Source: DAISJD01 sp036821645 (GTDB lineage: Bacteria > Pseudomonadota > Alphaproteobacteria > ATCC43930 > CGMCC-115725). Taken from it: 17,272 nucleotides of DNA. The position numbers and the translations under genes were made by a program. The DNA is taken from contig DAISJD010000062.1 in NCBI GenBank assembly GCA_036821645.1, positions 1 through 17,272 of the forward strand, written 5' to 3'. Below, in pieces: positions 13,739-17,272 of the stretch; position 1 is the stretch's first letter; each line of letters opens with the position of its first letter. Below the pieces are notes generated by a model. It was not told the DNA's origin. It saw only the letters and a program-made list of their open reading frames with translations, and searched no databases.

Positions 13739-14043
13739 TCATGCCAAGATTATCTCGGGCACCGTTTGGCGCGCATTAAATTTAGTCTGTACGACCCGCC
13801 CGTCGAGCATGGAGACGATTTGTTGCGCGCAACGGCGGCCCGTTGTTGTTGGCCGCCCGAAAGTTGTTGGGGGTAATGATCCGCCCGATGGGCGATGCCG
13901 ACCCGTTCCATCGCCTGTTCAACTAGAATCTTTTGGTCACCGGCCAAGTTTTTGCGATAGCGAATGCCGAGGGCGATATTCTGCCGATGTGGAGGGGCGT
14001 GTGCATTGTCCGGCCAGCCCAGGGGTACTGGCGATTCCATCAA
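13739..14043 (-). pseudogene. ABC-transporter ATPase remnant
   Basis: On the minus strand one frame reads NIALGIRYRKN, VEQAMERVGIAHRADHYPQQ and the ABC signature LSGGQQQRAAVAR. It then loses sense; in the +2 frame the reading resumes AQQIVSMLDGRVVQTK and ends at a TGA (13741-13739). That second piece looks like the very end of an ABC ATPase (the ...DGRVV strand after the H-loop). The Walker B, D-loop and H-loop between them are missing, and the Walker A half upstream is not in the window. It is therefore a gene with an internal deletion and a lost 5' half. The style suits MacB/LolD/DevA-type exporter ATPases. The lost half would lie where the NAMPT operon now begins. Confidence 0.8.
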
Positions 14044-14097
14044 TAACCCTTTAAACCGTCTCTTTGGGCTGATCCGGCTGTCGATTATGCACGCCGA

Positions 14098-15585
14098 TCA
14101 ACCCAAGAGTCGTCGGCGTAGTGTGGCGAGGGATTCCTGATTGAGGGCGACACCATTCTCGAAGACGGGGTGTAACAGGCCCAGTTTTTCTTGTTCGGGG
14201 GTTTGCTCGTCATAGAGGACGAAGCGACCCGCTTCCTGTTCCACCCGCAACAGGCCACGCGCGGATCTCTTCGTGCCGGAATCGGTTTTCGGATCTTTGA
14301 ATAAAATGCGCGGCACCCCGTTTACCACGCCGTATGTCGCCTTGACCGCCGCGCCGAAACTGTCGCGCGTCGTGTGTTGGTAGGTGAAAGATCCAATTCC
14401 GAAGACGATATTACCCGAAGAAAAGCCCTTTTCCTTTAACGCCGCCAAGATCCGCGATGCCCGGTCAAGCGTAATGGAATCGCCGTAGATCAAGCCGACA
14501 TGGGGGTCGAGCTGTTTGAAGCCCGCTTGATTGATCGTGCCGCCGAAAATCTCCCAAAGGCATTCAACAGCCCCCTTGGCCTCGGGGCTGCCGGGGGCCG
14601 CCCTGCTATCACCGGCGATGATTGCGACTGGATCGCCGCTATCAGGGCGAAAGACAACTTTAGCCTGACCTGTCGCATCGGGGGATCGTGTCAAGATTTC
14701 AGATTTTAACGCACGGGCATAGTCTGTGACCACGCGCCAGAAATCCCACGTATCCGAGACGATGCTGACGATCCCCGACGGGTAGAGTTCAGTGATCAAC
14801 CGCCGGAATGTGCCGATTTCATCATCTTGTCCGCCCATGCACATGACGGAATGTTCAGTGGCGGGCACGGAACCGCCGATGAAGGTCTCGCCCCCCGCAT
14901 AGTAATCGTCGAGGTAATCGAGTGCCGAAATCGTATCTGTCCCAAGAAAGGACAGTAAATGCCCGGCACCAGATTGTGCGGCGTCATAGATGCCGGACAT
15001 GCCGCGCATACTGAAATCATGCCCTTGCCATGGGATAAGGGCCGGGTCTGCGCCCGTTTCGGCAGCATAGCGGCTCAAAAGGCGGCGATATTCATAGGCG
15101 ACGGTGGCGCTGGTTATGCTTTTCCAGAGTTCGGCGGATAATTGGGTTTCGACATAATTGGTCAACCAATAGAACCGCGGATCCGTATTGGTTATGGTGA
15201 AAACCGGGACCCGGATATCAACCCTGGACCCTTCCGGCAATGCTTTGATCCGCAAGGGTAAGTAACCCAATTGATGCAGTTCCCGGATATGATCGGTCGA
15301 GACGGCACCCGCACCCAAAGCCCCGCTCATCCGACGATCATAGGCATTGAGGACGGATTGCAGGGGGCGGGTGAAAAACTCTCGCCCCCACAGATCGATC
15401 AGCAACCACTGGACGACACCTTGAAGACCGAAAAACACGATCTTATGGTCGAAATCCGGCAATACATTGGCGAGTTTATCGCTGCGACAGGTGAAGTTGG
15501 CGTAGATATATTCCGTTCCGGCGGGATATTGTCGGATATGGCCGGTTTTGTAAAAATCCGTTGCATGGATCGGGGACAGACGCAT
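14098..15585 (-). CDS. nadV: nicotinamide phosphoribosyltransferase (NAMPT/NadV family)
   Basis: This 495-aa enzyme has the length of human NAMPT (491 aa) and joins nicotinamide to a phosphoribosyl donor, normally PRPP, giving NMN. Aligned by eye with human NAMPT, the key residues are present: Phe191, Arg194 (HDFSMRGMSG), Asp217 (GTDTIS), the phospho-His site His245 (PATEHSVMC), Arg313 and Asp315 (FRPDSGDP), and GDSITLD (368-374) at the human GDGVD loop. Asp217 is the residue linked to choice of nicotinamide over nicotinate. ATG 15585 is chosen because AAGGA lies eight bases upstream, overlapping the stop of the preceding kinase gene 11 bases away, so translation is coupled. Base composition is lower in GC than the left part of the window. 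Because of the paired kinase, a Namat role in NARP1 (donor ADPR-pyrophosphate, product NAD+) is an alternative. Confidence 0.93.
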   Translation of the reverse strand: MRLSPIHATDFYKTGHIRQYPAGTEYIYANFTCRSDKLANVLPDFDHKIVFFGLQGVVQWLLIDLWGREFFTRPLQSVLNAYDRRMSGALGAGAVSTDHIRELHQLGYLPLRIKALPEGSRVDIRVPVFTITNTDPRFYWLTNYVETQLSAELWKSITSATVAYEYRRLLSRYAAETGADPALIPWQGHDFSMRGMSGIYDAAQSGAGHLLSFLGTDTISALDYLDDYYAGGETFIGGSVPATEHSVMCMGGQDDEIGTFRRLITELYPSGIVSIVSDTWDFWRVVTDYARALKSEILTRSPDATGQAKVVFRPDSGDPVAIIAGDSRAAPGSPEAKGAVECLWEIFGGTINQAGFKQLDPHVGLIYGDSITLDRASRILAALKEKGFSSGNIVFGIGSFTYQHTTRDSFGAAVKATYGVVNGVPRILFKDPKTDSGTKRSARGLLRVEQEAGRFVLYDEQTPEQEKLGLLHPVFENGVALNQESLATLRRRLLG

Positions 15586-15596
15586 GTTATGTTTCC

Positions 15597-16445
15597 TTAT
15601 AGGCGAACGAGAAGAGGGTGATCGTCGATGCCGGGCCAGACATTCGGGCAATAGACCCGATCGATCGCCCCATCGAAGACGGCTAGTCCCTGACTGAAAA
15701 TCCCATGAGTGATGTAAAGGCTGATTTTACCCCGTGTGAACGGGCGTAGTTTATGGGCCAGTTCGATGAAGGTGCGGCCGCCATCGCAAATATCATCGAC
15801 AATGAGACAGTCGCAGGCGGCGATGGCGTTCAATTGTATTTCATCGAGGACAAGACTGGTTTCCATGATTGCCCCTGTGCCGGGATCCCGGCGTTTTTGT
15901 GCGGCGATCATCGGTCGTCCTGTCGTTTGTGCGATGGCGGCAACCCGAGGCGTTGCACCGGCATCCGGTGCGACCAGTACATGTTCTGCGGCCAATAAAG
16001 TGCGACAGGCGTCGGAAATTTTCAGCGCAGACAGTGTATGAAAGCGGGCGATCAGCCGGTCGGCAACGGGGCTATGGACATCCCAAACCCGAACGGCAGC
16101 ATAATTTTGGGCATTGATTAGGGTTGCAAGGAGCGCGAGTGAGAAGGATTCACCAGGAGCGCATACGCGATCCTGACGGGCATATGGCAGATAGGGTATC
16201 GTGACGGTAATCGGCAGATCACGATCGGCGACATGGTTCCGCCAAAGCCGACGCAGGGCGTCGCTTGCCAAGAATAAGGCCATGAGGTCGTCGCTGCTGT
16301 GAAGATGAGTGAAGATTTCGGCGACAGTATCAGCACTGCAATCTTGAAAGATAGCCGCTGGATCGTCAAAACGCACGCCGATCTCACCCCCGGCAAACCG
16401 CCATCGACGCAGTGTGTGTTCCTGAGCATTCACCATAATCTTCAT
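15597..16445 (-). CDS. prs: short PRPP-synthetase-like pyrophosphokinase
   Basis: This 282-aa enzyme belongs to the ribose-phosphate pyrophosphokinase family, shorter than the usual roughly 310-320 aa. Conserved sites are YARQDR (88-93) for ATP, DVHSP with His124, the catalytic-loop QKRR (183-186), DAGATPR (161-167) for pyrophosphate, and the phosphoribosyl loop VDDICDGGRTF (216-226). Variations from housekeeping Prs are RFAGGE in place of RFxDGE (16-21), DVHSP in place of DLHA, and DGGRT in place of DTAGT, all in the style of phage and NadV-linked enzymes. ATG 16445 follows AAGG at ten bases; Met4 is an alternative. It is first in the operon, so it should supply the donor for the transferase: PRPP if it acts on ribose-5-phosphate, ADPR-pyrophosphate if it is an Adps. 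Confidence 0.9.
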   Translation of the reverse strand: MKIMVNAQEHTLRRWRFAGGEIGVRFDDPAAIFQDCSADTVAEIFTHLHSSDDLMALFLASDALRRLWRNHVADRDLPITVTIPYLPYARQDRVCAPGESFSLALLATLINAQNYAAVRVWDVHSPVADRLIARFHTLSALKISDACRTLLAAEHVLVAPDAGATPRVAAIAQTTGRPMIAAQKRRDPGTGAIMETSLVLDEIQLNAIAACDCLIVDDICDGGRTFIELAHKLRPFTRGKISLYITHGIFSQGLAVFDGAIDRVYCPNVWPGIDDHPLLVRL

Positions 16446-16479
16446 GAGACGACAGCCTTATCGTTTGAGTGGCTTTAAT

Positions 16480-16523
16480 ATGCTCAAAATGAGTATTATA
16501 AGGAATTTCATGAAAAATCAAGC
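16480..16523 (-). promoter_or_regulatory. prs-nadV promoter with overlapping operator dyad
   Basis: On the minus strand a perfect -10 box TATAAT (16500-16495) is preceded by a weaker -35 (TTGATT at 16521-16516, 15 bases; or CTTGAT, 16 bases). Directly overlapping and downstream is a dyad, ATGCTCA with TGAGTAT (16480-16486 and 16490-16496, six of seven pairs), at the expected start of transcription. A repressor there would shut the operon; which one is unknown. The 5' leader would be about 43 bases. Confidence 0.6.
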
Positions 16524-16554
16524 AAATTCCCTATAGCTCCGATACCCATATTGA

Positions 16555-16570
16555 ATATTGGATCCAATAT
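16555..16570 (+). promoter_or_regulatory. palindromic operator upstream of the DadA-like gene
   Basis: ATATTGGATCCAATAT is a perfect 16-bp palindrome, inside a larger CATATTG...CAATATG repeat (16547-16571). It lies in the spacer of a possible promoter (TTGAAT at 16551-16556, TAATCT at 16573-16578). TTGGATCCAA-type sites are typical of GntR-family regulators of amino-acid metabolism, so this may be a GntR operator; the regulator is not in the window. Confidence 0.55.
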
Positions 16571-16605
16571 GGTAATCTCACCCCATTCAACCGAAAGGGG
16601 ACGGC

Positions 16606-17272
16606 ATGCGGGTTTGTGTGATCGGGGGCGGCATTGTGGGGGTGGCCGTGGCGCATGCCCTGGCGGATGCGGCCCATGCGGTCACGATCGTCGATCGCGG
16701 CCCGCCGGAAGGGGCGGCCTCGTCGGGCAATGCCGGGTGGATTGCGGATATGGATGTGATGCCGCTCGCCTCGGCCAAGGTCTGGGCGCATGTGCCGCGA
16801 TGGGTGATGGATCCGGTGGGGCCCTTTTCGATCGCCCCCGCCTATGTCCCGCGCCTGCTGCCCTGGTTGTTGCGGTTCATGGCGGCCAGTCGTCCCTTGC
16901 GGGTGGCCGCCGGATCCCACGCCCTGCGCGCGCTCAATCGGGGGGCCTTGGCGGCGTGGGAACGGCGACTGCGGGCATTGGGCCATCAGGGCCTGCTGCG
17001 CCGTCCCGGTATTCTGTCGGTTTGGACGGATGCGGGTGCCTATGTGGCGGCGGCGGGCCTGCACGCGCGCCAGCGCGATCTCGGCATTGCGGTCGAACGG
17101 CTCGATGGCGATCGGGTGCGCGCCCTGGAACCCGCCTTCGGGCGGGCGGTGGTCGGGGGTGCCCTCTATCCGGGCGGCACCACGGTCGGCGATCCGCGCC
17201 ATCTCCTCGATTGCCTGACGGCCAGTGCCGGGGCGCGGGGGGTCGACCGGGTCGCGGGGACGGTTCTCGGCC
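16606..17272 (+). CDS. FAD-dependent oxidoreductase, DadA-like (3' end outside window)
   Basis: This frame is open to the window end, with 222 codons visible. The N-terminus is a dinucleotide-binding fold, VCVIGGGIVGVAVAHALADA (3-22), with the acidic strand end VDR at about 30, followed by SSGNAGWIA (42-50), the region that in D-amino-acid dehydrogenases reads S-x-ANAG. The later stretch (RALEPAF, ALYPGGTTVGDPRHLLDCL) matches the DAO/DadA substrate-domain start, including the conserved GDP. It is probably a membrane-associated D-amino-acid dehydrogenase or related amine oxidase; substrate not assignable. ATG 16606 has AAAGGGG five bases upstream. It is GC-rich like the left part of the window and diverges from the prs-nadV operon, so it marks the return to core-like DNA. 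Confidence 0.88.
   Translation, partial: MRVCVIGGGIVGVAVAHALADAAHAVTIVDRGPPEGAASSGNAGWIADMDVMPLASAKVWAHVPRWVMDPVGPFSIAPAYVPRLLPWLLRFMAASRPLRVAAGSHALRALNRGALAAWERRLRALGHQGLLRRPGILSVWTDAGAYVAAAGLHARQRDLGIAVERLDGDRVRALEPAFGRAVVGGALYPGGTTVGDPRHLLDCLTASAGARGVDRVAGTVLG

Noticed and set aside
13750..14043. ABC ATPase frame as an intact small protein
   Set aside because: It has the signature but no Walker A or B, and the C-terminal piece continues in another frame, so it is treated as a pseudogene.
13698..14054. 118-aa plus-strand frame
   Set aside because: It is antisense to the ABC ATPase remnant, Cys- and Pro-rich, with no family resemblance.
1..17272. tRNA, rRNA, insertion sequence, integrase or CRISPR array
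   Set aside because: None was found by reading: no transposase or integrase motifs, no regularly spaced repeats, no tRNA-like cloverleaf noticed. A tRNA scan and covariance-model search would settle small RNAs.

Overview
The window is GC-rich, densely packed DNA with short intergenic gaps, probably from a chromosome of an alphaproteobacterium of the Rhodospirillales type. That placement is inferred from base composition, family flavour (YqaA-DsbB pair, ArsR/ArsC/AqpS-type arsenic operon, single-domain SoxR) and codon use; there is no rRNA or other marker to fix it. Most genes run in small operons, several overlap at start or stop codons, and no tRNA, rRNA, insertion sequence or CRISPR array was seen.

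Layout. 1-1106 (minus): YqaA-like membrane protein, DsbB and the first six codons of a further gene. 1218-4038 (plus): SAM-dependent O-methyltransferase, VOC-family protein and a periplasmic gamma-glutamyltransferase whose start overlaps the VOC gene. 4056-5562 (minus): a complete arsenic operon, arsR-arsC-aqpS, with a palindromic operator touching the arsR start codon. 5653-6279 (minus): a ClpP-type peptidase, followed by a strong terminator. 6640-8584 (plus): agmatine deiminase and N-carbamoylputrescine amidase, the two-step agmatine-to-putrescine route. 8574-9068 (minus): SoxR. Divergent from it, a textbook MerR-type promoter (19-bp spacer with centred dyad) drives a questin-oxidase-like protein and a cupin dioxygenase-like protein (9169-10783). 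10780-11412 (minus): a metallo-beta-lactamase-fold protein with an atypical metal site. 11515-12207: a glutathione S-transferase. 12436-13203: an IclR regulator behind two tandem 15-bp palindromes. 13425-13601: a small basic protein.

The right part changes character. From about 13,260 to 16,600 the DNA is more AT-rich. It holds a decayed ABC-transporter ATPase (13739-14043, minus) and then a two-gene operon (minus) of a short, phage-style PRPP-synthetase-like kinase and a nicotinamide phosphoribosyltransferase. This pair matches the gene content of nicotinamide salvage and also that of the phage NAD-reconstitution pathway NARP1, so it is the most interesting accessory element here. Divergent from it, after two distinct operator-like palindromes, a GC-rich DadA-like FAD oxidoreductase starts and runs off the end of the window.

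Main points for a second look: the kinase/NAMPT cassette and its scarred left edge; the SoxR promoter next to a quinone-cleaving-type enzyme; a ClpP paralogue with Asn in place of the catalytic Asp; and the leaderless-looking arsR promoter.
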